Assembly (NCBI GenBank): GCA_950295325.1
Contig: OX485808.1
Coordinates: 15,026,527-15,090,526 of the forward strand
Source: Polytrichum commune
Taxonomy: Eukaryota; Streptophyta; Polytrichopsida; Polytrichales; Polytrichaceae
Direction: 5' to 3'
Length of the DNA stretch: 64,000 nucleotides
Shown: piece by piece, positions 46,431 through 57,975 of the stretch
Numbering within the stretch: position 1 is the first letter of the stretch
Layout of the letters: each line of letters opens with the position of its first letter
Notes under the pieces: generated by a model
What the model was told of the DNA's origin: nothing
The model's input: the letters and a program-made list of their open reading frames with translations, nothing else
Database searches by the model: none
Made by a program: the position numbers and the translations under genes

Positions 46431-47197
46431 CCCGGGTAGGGCACTCGCGAAAATTTATTAAACCATGTGAGAAAGAATCTAGGGTATTTTTCATTCATTT
46501 GTGAGAAAATTTATACAATTCTTTGATATAATGAAGCACCTCGTCAATTACAAAGTTGTGTGTATAAAAAAATAAGGGTACCATATAATGCATCAATTTA
46601 TCTAATTCTTTCAATCTAAAATAGGGTTGGGAATAGTAGGTAGAGAAAAAAAATATTGAGGTAGAGGTATACAATGCATTTTATGGTGGTCAATGGATGA
46701 AAAATTATCCATTTTCAATCCAAATTCTTGTATGAAAAAATTGGATGACGAGGGTTTTGGTGTTCTTTGCTTTGTGCGCTGTATCTTTGATTTTTGCCTA
46801 GGGTTGTTTGCTTCAAGTTTGTTTGATTTGAACATTGTTTGATGTATGTTTTGGAACAATAGGAGGTCCTAATAATGCTTCAAGTTTTTATGTTTTGGTA
46901 CATTGTTTGTCTTTAGTCTAGACATGGTTTATTGAATTTTCACTACAAACTTTCAAGAGTCCTATGATTCGTCATTCATGGGGTCAAATATAAAAATTAT
47001 AAGGAACATAGGGTACTAGAAACTAGTTCACTTGCGACTTTATACATACAAATGGGGTCATCTAAAATGACAAAATTTAGATTTATCTATACTGATAGGG
47101 TGTAAAAAATTCCAATTTCTTAGATAAATAGCCCCATGATAAATACCCTTCCATCGCAGATGGGTTATTAAATACATGTATGAGTGCCCTACCTGGG
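46431..47197. mobile_element. Element with CCCGGGTAGGGCACTC ends and 8-bp target duplication
   Basis: 767 bp with terminal repeats CCCGGGTAGGGCACTC (left) and CCCAGGTAGGGCACTC (right, inward), flanked by a perfect CATACATT duplication (46423-46430, 47198-47205). An 8-bp duplication suggests hAT. Subterminal sequence (CATCTGCGAT, then GGGGCTATTTATCTA) is homologous to the right end of the G-tract element at 54855-55678, so it looks like the ancestral form of that family. An 82-codon minus-strand frame (46611-46859) has no recognisable product. Confidence 0.85.
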
Positions 47198-47205
47198 CAT
47201 ACATT

Positions 47206-47860
47206 CAGGCTCACACTTGGAAATTTGGATGGAGTTATATTCTTGACACTATTCAAGGGAAACACCGTTCATTCTGACACTAAACATTAAGAATTTTATT
47301 CATAACAACACTATTCATTAAAATATTGGCACTATTCAAATACATTCATACTATCTATACTTGATATTCACTATTAATATTGGTGTGAACTTCTTCTTGT
47401 CATCTGGGTTTCTTCCCATGAAGGGAAGACAATGAGGACCCCAATTAGGTTCTAAATATAAAAATGGAACTCTACCATACGGTTGAATGATGTTATGACT
47501 TTAACACATATAACCATAAAAGTCAAGAGTGAATTTCAACCATGAGAAAAGTTCAAGGCGGCTTCTTTGGCCATCATGTTAGGAAAGTCAAGAATCAACT
47601 TGAGTTAAAATATAGGTCTACTTACTTCTTCTAGAAGGTAAATGTTAGAAAACATGTAGGATTAATATAGCGTCCTTAATGAATGAACATAAATGCTGAA
47701 AGCATGTACTTAACACTTCGTACCTAATACTTAAATGGAAAATAATACATGGACTTCAAAAGAGAACATCATACCAAGAAAGGGGTCATGAAGTTTTATT
47801 TTATGTAGGGTCATATACATCATAAGGTCTAGTTGAACTTATATGAGAAATTGAATCTTT
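47206..47860. other. No recognised feature
   Basis: AT-rich spacer between delimited elements; nothing with coding or structural character. Confidence 0.5.
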
Positions 47861-47863
47861 TTA

Positions 47864-48425
47864 GGGTTGGTTTACACCATGGACCGTGGAAGATTGCCTT
47901 TTTTCATGATCCTACTTGATGGTCCAATTTTCATGGTCGGATTTCTTAAAACTAAATAAATTTACAAAGCCTTTGGACCCCTCACTAGGTGTAAATTAAA
48001 TGTGGACCAAGAGGAATGACCGTTCACCAAAAAGTGAATGTGTTGATTTTTTAAATATAAGCCCAAAAAGGGTTGTTTTGATTTTTTTTCAAGTTTGACC
48101 ATTCTCTTATCTTCTCTTGTCTTCTCTTTCTTCACTTCTAGAAAAAATCCATTAAAAAGTTATTATAACAATATTTCTCTGCCATGACCCCCTAATTTTT
48201 TCTTACCAAAGCACCTATTTTGCCTCTCCCACTGCAAAACCCGTTGGACCATGACAGTGGATAATGTAGGCCTTAAAATATGCATTTTGGGGACCTCGAA
48301 CTCCATGGTCACACTGACATTTTTTCCTTGGTGTAAACTGAAGTGGTCCTGAAACGAGCTCAACAACCAATCATAAATTTTACAGGGCCTTGGTAGACTT
48401 CATGGTCAATGGTGTAAACAACCCC
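47864..48425. mobile_element. Tourist-like MITE, TTTACACCAT family
   Basis: 562 bp flanked by TTA (47861-47863 and 48426-48428). Ends GGGTTGGTTTACACCATGG and (inward from the right) GGGGTTGTTTACACCATTG. The TTA duplication and 20-base terminal repeats fit PIF/Harbinger. Distinct from the GGGCCACTTCACAC family. Confidence 0.85.
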
Positions 48426-48428
48426 TTA

Positions 48429-49585
48429 GTGTGGGGGTGTGAGATGAGTTTTGGAATGATAGGTATCATAGTGTCCAAGTGTAATTAACTTTGAAATTAG
48501 GTTATAGAACTTTGCAACACCCTAGTTCTTTCCTTTGTCGTACAATATTCAATCATGATTTTTGTCATTGACCCTATTATTACTTAGATGGTGTAGGATA
48601 CAAAAATTTGTAGCACACTATAACACTAAAACCTAACATTTGATAACAAAAAGGTGCAATTAAATTAGGTTATGCAAGTGTCTACATAATACCCCCAAAT
48701 AAATACACTCTTGAAGCATGTGTATAGTAGAGATGCCTATTCTTGATCAATATCCCATCGACAAATTATAGGGTACTTCAATTTCGAACAAGCTAAGACT
48801 CAATTTCAATTAGGTTGGGACCAATTTCGATCATGCCAGAACCAATAGTGCCATGATACATATCCCCGGTTTTGAGTGCTAAAGTGAGAAGAAATGAACG
48901 GTTTCAATGAGCGGGTATGATAGACTCTAGACATTGGTAATATGTTGGGGCCAACTTTTGGCTTCAAAACCTCATAATAATTTCAATTTAAGGAATAAAA
49001 CCACCAATCTTATAATAAAATTGCAATCCTCCATGGGAAAAAATTGCACCATCTTATACTTCTCCAGAGCTGGCGGAAAACCTCTTAAATTGGTTGGCTA
49101 TGAGCATCTCTACTCTATACCACAAAATATATCAAGTCCCCGCTCCAATGAGGAGTTCATGGCTTCCCATGAAGAATGGTCCTCAAAGGGCTTAACTACA
49201 AATGGAGATGCACGGGACGGAGAGGGGATGTGACATGCATTAGAAGTTGACATTGCTTTAGACAACAAAGTTGGTGGGTGAAATCCAAAGAAATAAAGAA
49301 AAAAGAAACAATGTTTGTTTTTATGCAACATAAAATTTCCTTATTTACAACCCATTCACAAATGATGCAATGTAAATCATGAGAAGATTTTAGGGTTTGC
49401 CATGAAGAGTGGTCGTTGAAGGTTAAAGCATGGAGTGAGTTGGAGAGGATGTGACATGCTATGAACTAGGATTTAAATAAGCATGGACAAAAAAACAGCT
49501 CAATGATAATGCTGCATATGAGGGAATTGTTTTGCTATCAAGACATGCACATTGTAATTTTCATTATACATACCCGCCCTCCCCC
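48429..49585. other. No recognised feature
   Basis: No gene signature; the 99-codon frame at 48934-49233 has no family resemblance. The region repeats short text (GGAGAGGATGTGACATGC-like, near 49222 and 49445; similar text near 51310 and 51540), hinting at old duplicated sequence. Confidence 0.4.
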
Positions 49586-49589
49586 CGTT

Positions 49590-50583
49590 GGGGGGGGGGG
49601 GGGGGGGGGGGCACTCATAGTAAATTTTCGGAGACACCTGTGATAAGCACTTATTTTCAAGGGGGGTGTTATCTTTGGGAATTAGAATATTAGGAGTCCT
49701 TAAAATAAGTAAAAATATGTTGAGCTTAACATTTTAATACCCTACTAGTAATTAGAAATCTAGAATGCATTCAATACTAAATACCCTTTTTTCTTACAAA
49801 TTTTTGATAACCTTTAATTTTTAGCCGAGGGGGGGGGGGGTGATGCAATGTGAATTGGCATTTTAATAACGGGATTTCTCTGTTGTGGTGTGGCAGAAGA
49901 AAACATGATAGGAATTAATAACACCAACAAGATTGTAATGAAAGAATGCAAGTAGAATGCAACCTTTAAATTTAGTTTGTTAAGAAACACAACTGTCCAC
50001 CATTTGTAGGATAGCAACACTTTGTACAACATTTACAAAAGAATTTCAAATATCAAATGATGTCTCAAATATACCCCTTCGTGTCAACGTTTAAACATAA
50101 TGGAGAATTTTGTACCTCTCAGTGCTCAAAGGTACAAAACAAAACCAAACCCTAAAAGACGTGTAATGACTCAAAGAATGGCAAACCAAGCATGCCAACG
50201 GCTACAACAGAAGATGAGCTTAGGCTCCATGGAAGAGAAAACCCCTATTGAGACAGTTGACCCCCTTGGCTCACCCAAAATCCTAAAACCACAATTCATC
50301 TACAGAATTAGACTAGATAAAAGAAATTTTCATCCATCCCATTTGAGCCTACATAGTATTAAACTTAGAATACCCTTATTCAAGGCTATTTTAAATAAAA
50401 TTAATAAAATTACACATTTTCTATTGCAAGGTAATTTTTTATAAGAGGTTTCCAACATTAATTCGCCCCCTATATTATATATATAAAATTCTTCAAATAA
50501 TTTACCTCAAATTAATATTAAATATTTTTTATATTATTGCATGCTGTTTGTAAAATACCGCCAGTGCTCCCTCCCCCCCCGAA
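49590..50583. mobile_element. Degenerate G-tract-ended element
   Basis: The left end is 22 consecutive G (49590-49611) then CACTC and, further in, ACACCTGTGATAA. The right end reads AGTGCTCCC, a C-tract and GAAA at 50565-50583, i.e. a mutated version of the family right end. A third G-tract lies inside at 49829-49840. No target duplication could be matched, so pairing of these ends is inference. Confidence 0.5.
50100..50444 (+). CDS. Hypothetical 114-residue open frame inside a mobile element
   Basis: Starts with ATG (MENFVPLSAQRYKTKPNPKR) and is basic, with runs such as QRMANQACQRLQQKM. It lies wholly within the degenerate G-tract element. It may be a captured exon fragment or chance; no domain recognised and no similar frame in the other family members. 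Confidence 0.15.
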   Translation: MENFVPLSAQRYKTKPNPKRRVMTQRMANQACQRLQQKMSLGSMEEKTPIETVDPLGSPKILKPQFIYRIRLDKRNFHPSHLSLHSIKLRIPLFKAILNKINKITHFLLQGNFL

Positions 50584-52718
50584 AAGCAATGTGATCAAAT
50601 AATCACTCGAATCTAATTTTTCCACAAATAATACAATGCATTGGATGCAACTAAAACGTGCTTCAACAAAAGATGTAATCATAGAGTAGTATTTATCATT
50701 TCGATCATAAGGTGCATTGGTAGAAGTGCACATATGCATTTTCTTTATATTTATAAGTCATGCTTAAGTCTAGATGTACTTAAAATCTAGTTAGTGCAAG
50801 AATAAAGTTGACATTAATTTGAAGAAACATAGTTGGTGCATGAAAACCAAAGGAAAAAAACATGTAAAGTGCTATTTAATTCAATGGAAATAATGGGTGA
50901 TTTACAACCCATTTACAAGTAAGTGAGCAATGTCAACAATGGAAAGGGTTGAAGGCTTGCCACAATGTATAGTTCTTGAAGGGCAAAATCACAAATTCAG
51001 ATGGAGGAACTAGCTTTTAAGTGAATCTAAACTTAGCCATGAATTAAGAACTTAATGAAAAGGTATATATACACTTCTATTAGCAGACCCTGGGTTAGAA
51101 ATTACATAAACAAGTCTTAGATGTAGACACCTCTCTTGCAATAATTTTTTTGTAATTTTTTTGTAATTGTAATTTTTTTTATAATTTATAATTTATATAT
51201 ATTTTTCTTCTGCAAAGTGCATTACTTGATAATTCAAAAAATTCCCTCAAATGCATTAATAATAATAATAATAATAATAATTTACGTATTTACTCAAATC
51301 GTAGTTGAGGGGATGTGCCATGCAATGATAGTTAAGTTAAATTTGAATAAACATAGTTGGTGGGTGGAGTCTAAAGAAAAGAAAGAAAAGAAAAAAAGCA
51401 GATTGAAGTGTTATTTGATGCAAGTGAAAATTTAAAAACTATTTATAGCTAAGCATGCAATGTTAACCATAAAAATGATTCAAGGCTTTCTAGTATGAAT
51501 TGTCCTTGAAAAGTGAAACAAAGGTTCAAATGGAGGGGATGTGGCATGAATAGAGTTATGCGTGAAGTCACTCAAAGAGGGACAAAATTGTGAGTATGGT
51601 CCATCTTTGAGCATTTGTACTACTAGGAGAGGTTTCCGGCATGTTGTGTCAAACCCTAAATCAAAACTTGGGTTGAAATCCAAGCTTCTCAAATTTTCAA
51701 AGGGCTGAAACTTTGCATCCTGGTTTGGGTGCCAAAAATGGCTTGGATGCTCTCAAACATGTTATGTAGCTAGGGATATGCAAATGGACAAGATGTGGCC
51801 CCTGAGCATCACGCCAGGACATGAGATCCCCTAACATGGTTACTTCTTATTGTAGGTAGAATTATAGTAGAAAAAATTACTTTTTTTTGGCCTACTCTAG
51901 TCAACTTCTTAAGAAAATAAAAAATTAATGCTTCAAAAATTCGAACCGTTAGATCTTGTTAGCTGCAAAATCTAATGATCCAAGATTTGGGAAATTTTCA
52001 CTTTTATTTCTTTTACAAGTTTTCCTTGAAGTCAACTCCTAGTAGCACTCGTTTAGCTAGTTGAGTGCTCTAAATCAAGGGCAAGATTTGGCTATCTAGT
52101 CAACTTCTAAACCCTAAAACAAATCCCCAAAAAATAGACTACTAGATCTTGCAACCGACAATATCTAAGAATCATGATCTTTGTAGATAGCTGCTAAGTC
52201 GACTACAAAATAGTAGTCGACAAGACAATTGACCAAGGGCATCTAAATTTTTGGCAAACAAAATATCTACTTCATGGCTTCTTCTTTTTGCCAAAAAATT
52301 ATCCTTGGATACCAAAGGACACTTTTTGCATAACTCTAATGAAACACCTTCCTGGGCAAGGTTTCTTGGTGGGTGTATTTCAAGATTTAAAAATAAAAAA
52401 ATGGGAATTGTATATTTTGTGCAACGGGAAAAATAACTCATTTGTCAAGGGTTATCAACCCAAGTTTCTAGCCTCATCTTTGCATTCATGCCACACATTT
52501 TAAAGTTTCAAAAATGTTCTCTAAATCCTTTCGATATCATGAACTAACTCTAACTTTCAATATGTTTTAACTCATTCAAAATGTATGTGAAAATATTCAA
52601 CCAACTTTTTGGAACAATTCGTTAAAATTTTGAAATATGTTCATACACTTCCAAAATTATAAAACACATTTGCAATGTGATAAGAATCAAGACAACGAGC
52701 ATGCCCTTCCATAAATTC
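50584..52718. other. No supportable gene
   Basis: AT-rich. Contains an AAT microsatellite at 51257-51281 and repeated AATTTTTTT near 51150-51180. Short frames around 52170-52500 have no coding signature. Confidence 0.5.
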
Positions 52719-52721
52719 TTA

Positions 52722-53289
52722 GGGCCACTTCACACATGAGCCAAGAGCCGTGACCTTGTAATGGTGAGGACCCTTGACTCTCATCCAAAGGCCGTACCAT
52801 GGGTGTTGGGAAAGCCATTTTATGTAGTCTTTGGCCCTCAAGCATAGTGTGAAGTGAGAATGAACCATGTTGCGGGACCATTGCATATTTTGTTGGCGGA
52901 AAAAGAGGGGAGGATTTGGTTTAATATAATATGTCTCCAAGTTTATTAATTTAAGATAACTACTTGGTGGTGTTTGTCTGTCCTGGAATCTGCCATGCAG
53001 TCTGTCCTTAAATCTTAAAAATATTAAAAAAATCATGGTCTCCCGGAATTTGCGTCAAGCCCACCTCTTGGAGGTGGGTCTAACGCAAATTCCGGTAGAC
53101 CATGCACCCTTATCCACAACTAGCCATGTAGGACTCCATGTAGACTTTTCATCCACGAACTTTTCTTTGGGCCTTTAGGCCTTCACCTCCTAGTGTGAAG
53201 TGAACTTGGACGGTCTCCGCCTTTTCGACCAATGAGAGCTCTTACATTGCCATGGTCAAGGGCCTTCAGCCTTGTGTGTGAAGTGGCCC
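52722..53289. mobile_element. Tourist-like MITE (GGGCCACTTCACAC family), 568 bp
   Basis: Perfect terminal repeats flanked by TTA (52719-52721, 53290-53292). Colinear with 26874-27234 in opposite orientation, but with about 200 extra bases including a 71-bp near-perfect hairpin at 53034-53104. Related hairpin-derived text survives in the copies at 19471 and 54021. Confidence 0.9.
53034..53104. repeat. 71-bp near-perfect stem-loop
   Basis: CATGGTCTCCCGGAATTTGC at the left pairs with GCAAATTCCGGTAGACCATG at the right; an inner stem of CCCACCTC and GAGGTGGG closes on a three-base loop. It lies inside the Tourist-like MITE. Confidence 0.9.
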
Positions 53290-53292
53290 TTA

Positions 53293-54017
53293 TTACTGAC
53301 AAGATTGGTAGAGATATATGTTCCGTAATGTAGTTTTTGATGAGCTTAATATCTTTACTATACATAACTTTCTTGGAGGTTTTTGTCGACTTTGAGATAT
53401 AATAGATAGAAATCTTTATCACCTTCGATTTCCTCTATAACCTCCATGTTATTTTGTACCAAAGGAAAAGTATCTGCTCTTCAAGGGTCAAGGCTTGTGA
53501 TCCCTTGGTTAAGGTTCGGGTTTACCTAGTGTCTACGAACTTGTGAGTCGACCATGTCAAATCCTAATAAAAACAAAACATGGGATGGTTGCCCTAAAAC
53601 TGTACTTGAGAAGTTGAGCTCAAGGTGCAGCTCCTTAAATTTTTTTTTAGAACATTGTTCCTCTTCTGACTCTTCAATAAGGAATCAAAGTGCACGAAGG
53701 AAACATAAAGTTGCACCGTCCAATTAGTATATATGTATCTTAATCATTCTAACACCACGAGGTTGTTCCTTTCAAGAGATCTGCTAGCTGCTTCAAGGAC
53801 TCCAATGCTTGGAAACATGTCATTTGTACCCACTACCTACCTCCACTTATATATGATGGTGGGCCGGGAATGCGATGAGTAACGGCATTAGAAAAAAGGT
53901 TCAAGGTCAGTGATTTTGAATCTGATGATCTATCGCTGATTTTTTAATTCTAGAGTTTAAAAAGAGGAATATTTTGTGATATTTTCATGGATGAAATCGC
54001 CCATCTTGTTGGGAATG
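53293..54017. other. No recognised feature
   Basis: AT-rich spacer between two members of the same MITE family; no gene or repeat seen. Confidence 0.5.
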
Positions 54018-54020
54018 TTA

Positions 54021-54523
54021 GGGCCACTTCACACACGAGACTAAGAGCCCGTGACCATTACACTTCAAGCACTCTCATTGGTGGAAAAGCCGGAGCCGGT
54101 CCAAGTTCGCTACTTCACACTACACTTGAGGGACCAATGGAGTATGTGAATGCAAGATGGATGTAAAGTCTACATGGATTCCTACATGGCATCAAATGGA
54201 TCATGTTTCACAGTCACTTGGATTATTTATAAAAATCACCTCTTGGAGGTAGGCCTAACACAAAATCGGGAGACCATGGCACTCCGAATGCTCACAACCA
54301 CTGATTTATTCTATTTTATCATGTGTGAAGACCCACATGAATAAAAATTCATTGAAATAGCATTTGGTTGAGGGCCCGGTTACACATGACTTCACACTAC
54401 ACTTGAGGGTCCGTGACCACACATACAAGATTTTGGAGGTGTGTTGGGACGGCTTTTGGACACTTTCTTTTGGGCTCTCACAATTTTATGGTCACGGCTC
54501 TTGGCTCGTGTGTGAAGTGGCCC
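54021..54523. mobile_element. Tourist-like MITE (GGGCCACTTCACAC family), 503 bp
   Basis: Perfect family ends, flanked by TTA (54018-54020, 54524-54526). Near-identical along most of its length to the diverged copy at 19471-19959. Confidence 0.9.
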
Positions 54524-54854
54524 TTAGTCTAAAGGTGAATTATTTGCTGAATTTCGGTAGTAGTTGAGAAACTCCCATCAGTGTCAGACTCGACTATGGA
54601 GTGTTGTTACAGAAAGAAGTTAGTCCTTGTATGATGTTGTCCATTCCAACAAGTAACTGGAAGCCATGAGACATTGAAAGTCATGTGTGGACTTGAACAC
54701 GTTTCTGTGTAGATATGTACCCAAACACCTATTTACTGCAACATGTCCGGTCCACCTATGAGAATAGGTATTAAGATGCCCCCCACACATGAACATGGAA
54801 GTGGAATGTTGAACTAAGATCGCACATTAATGGACAACCACATATTAACAGTAG

Positions 54855-55678
54855 TCTCGGGGGGGGGGGGGGGGGGGCACTGGCGAAAAACGTAGGAACT
54901 ACGTGCGATAAAATATAGGGTCTTGTATAAAAATTTGGCGTAAAATTTGTAAAATTATTAGATGTAGTATAGGGTGCTCTGGGATTGTGAAACATGATTA
55001 TATGTAATATAGCATTTGACAAAACATGATTACATTACCTAAGTGGTACATATAAAATAGCATGGAGAAAAAATGATAGTTTCAAAAATTAAATACTTTG
55101 CCCCCAAAATATAAAACCGGCCCCACTTTAGACCTTTCGGAAATTGCATAAATGAAAAAAATGCCGGCTAATTGCCTAAATACATTAGGAAATGGGGGCT
55201 ATCAACCGATAAATTTTGCACTCTCTAGGCCCACTCTCGGGTAAAAATTGAAAAATCCGAGCTACCTCCAGAAAGCTCGGCAATTAGCCGTTTCCTCTAC
55301 AGAACTCCCCGGACTCTGCTCCCGCCCTCTCTCGCCCCCGCCTCCGTCAACCCTAGTTGGCAGACCTCAACTTGGTGCAAGAGTGGCACTCTGCTTCTCC
55401 GAGGCCCTAGAACAATCGGAGGATTCGGCTTCCAAACAATCGAAAACAATCAAGCAATCACCACCGGAAGCCTGGACATATAAGTAATATAGGGTACCAT
55501 AAAATCAACCATTCAAGAATTTATAATTACCAATAGGGTGCAAATAATCACAACAATTTATCATTATTTCAAAAATTAGCATCCCTTATAATCCTTTCTC
55601 ATAGGTAAATAGCCCCCATTTTAATAGGTCATTATCGCAGGTGTATGCAAAATATACAAGGGAGTGCCCCCCCCGAGA
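54855..55678. mobile_element. G-tract-ended element, 824 bp, with GC-rich interior
   Basis: Left end TCTC and 19 G (54859-54877) then CACTGGCGAAAAA; right end GGGAGTGC, a C-tract and GAGA. Flanked by CAGTAG (54849-54854 and 55679-55684; a T follows on both sides). A GC-rich block at about 55250-55460 differs sharply from the AT-rich rest of the element and could be captured host sequence. Confidence 0.85.
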
Positions 55679-55684
55679 CAGTAG

Positions 55685-56427
55685 TAGGCACATATCTTGA
55701 GTTGGGTGGGCCATGAAATCCTAGGAGTATAATCACAACATCTTGCAACTTCTTACTCTTCGTGCTACAATGTCACCCTAATGATGTAGGAAGACCCTGA
55801 CTTTGCTTACTCATGTCATACATTGACATTTCTTTTTCTTATATTCTCTTACTACAAGAGGTCTTGAGTAATCTCCATGCCAGAAAATTTCAAAGACAGA
55901 TAAGCTAGACAAATCCATCTCGGAGAACTTCAGCAATTTCCGAATAAGTTTGGTACATGTGTGATATTGAGTGATTTTTCACTAGCTTGGAAATTGATAT
56001 CACGGTGTTTAACAAAAAAGAACCACAATTTGTTTTGAAGTATTGAAATTCTGGTAAAATTTCAAGGGCAAGATCCTCTCCCGACCCATATTCACAACAT
56101 AGCTCGACCTGTTCTTAGTAACTAGTAGACAAAAACTTGAGTACAATCGTTACCCTTTTCAAGGAACCCAACTTTGTGCCCTTGTAACTTGCTTATTCCA
56201 TCATGCTGAACTCAACAACTATGACTCATCCCTCACATAGTCACTATTTCTTTCCAACATTCCAAATTACCGAATGACACCTACATGTTTAGAAATTCAC
56301 GACTTTAGGGGACTCTATGTATTATTATTGGGGTGATTACTGAAAATAGGTTTGTCTACGATAAATAAAAACGACGGCTTCCTAAGGAAACAAACGTAAA
56401 TGAAGAGCCTCTTTGCTCGCGGACAAC
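55685..56427. other. No recognised feature
   Basis: AT-rich intergenic DNA with no coding signature or element ends. Confidence 0.5.
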
Positions 56428-56658
56428 TACATTAAATATGATATTTAGTGTCACTTACTATTTGGAGTTACACAATGCTATATCTTCTAAACTATCTATG
56501 TAATTTTTAACCAAGTAAAGCTGTTAATGTTCTATAGTGTCCAAACAACCAATTTGACATTTGTTGGCAAAATATGAGATATAGAGTAGATAAATATAGT
56601 ATTGCGTAATTATAAATAGAAAGTGACACTAAATGCAATATTTAGTATACCACTTTTC
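56428..56658. mobile_element. Short element with CACTAAATAT-type terminal palindromes
   Basis: Left end CTACATTAAATATGATATTT then AGTGTCAC; right end GTGACACTAAATGCAATATT then TAGTATACC, inverted relative to the left. About 230 bp, non-coding. Confidence 0.65.
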
Positions 56659-56843
56659 AGTGGGGGGCGGAACTTTACAATATTTTAGTAGCAAGAGGCT
56701 GCACATCTGATCCGGAAAATGGAGTGCTGGGGGAGAACTTCAAATGCATGACCTCAAATCATTAGGTCCTTTCAATTTAGTGCAGAATTTGCTCCACTCA
56801 AACCATTGTATTTGAGGTATGTCAAGAAGTAATTGGCTAGACT

Positions 56844-57205
56844 GCTACACTAAATATGATATTTGGTGTCACCAATTCTAGTTGTCTTGCTCAATACTAA
56901 TTGTAAACCACGGTATAGTGTCACCAACACTAAACATTAACCCAACATTATTTGTCATTCCTTGTAATTTTTGTGGGGGGATTATAGATTTACAGTGTTG
57001 CAATTACTGTCACTGATCAAGTGACTTTTCATCCGAGTTTCAATAATCCATGAAAACATTTCATCACAAGTTGTTGAATGGATGAACTCATCCATCATCC
57101 ATGACAATATTTGTTCACTTATTCATATTAAGAAGTGTCATCCGAAAAGTTATCATAGTGACATTAAACACCATGTGACACTAAATATCAGAATTAGTTT
57201 ACCAC
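56844..57205. mobile_element. Element with CACTAAATAT-type terminal palindromes, deleted copy
   Basis: Left end CTACACTAAATATGATATTT, right end GTGACACTAAATATCAGAAT then TAGTTTACC. Its interior matches 41655-41940 but lacks the first ~200 bases of that copy, so it is a deletion derivative of the same family. Confidence 0.7.
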
Positions 57206-57975
57206 CCACAACACTTTGGAGACACAAGGTATTTAACAATTTATCTGCCATAATTTAAGGGAGCACAAGGGTGCAAGCTTGGTAAACCGAATCACGGAGT
57301 GGGTCATGCACGCAGAAATCACAACAGTCTTTGTCAAAGGCAATTGAGCTAAAAGTAGTAGCAAAAATGTCTCTCACATTGATTGTATTTTCATGCAACC
57401 CTCTATAATTGTGTTATAGGTGCTCAAATCTACGATATCAGCATGACTTTTTCAAAACATATCACTAAAAGTGTGTCCGTAAACAAATGACTGCATTTGG
57501 TACCAGGTGCAAATTTTGAAGCAAATTTCCTGTCGGAAGTACATTAACCTGGCCGTATGATCCAATTTTCCTTTGGTCTAACATTTCATCCTAAGATGTC
57601 TGTAACTGCTGGAGATTGTGGTCATCGAAGCCACTTTTGATGCAAATTGGTTGTTGATTGATGATACCGGGCAAGCGCTAACACCACGGAAAAGGCACAC
57701 AGTTGGTGGTTCCTGGAGCAACTTATGGGTGCTTGTTTTGCCAAGCATGATATGGTGCTGCACAAATAATGTCGCAGAGAAGCTGCAGAGTATCTAAGAG
57801 GAAACTAAACTCAAAGTGCAGACTTGTCAGAATCAATTGCAGACGACCGCATGTTGGAGAGCAGATTGACGTATCTCTCATGTTGGATGCGGACTAACTA
57901 ATGTGCCACTTCACTGACGCGGTTATTAGAAAAGAATGGCCGGCGACAAATTCATACTAAGTCGTCGAACTTCCA
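57206..57975. other. 3' flank of the polyphenol oxidase gene
   Basis: No gene or element recognised; the stretch next to 57975 should hold the 3' UTR of the minus-strand polyphenol oxidase. Confidence 0.5.
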
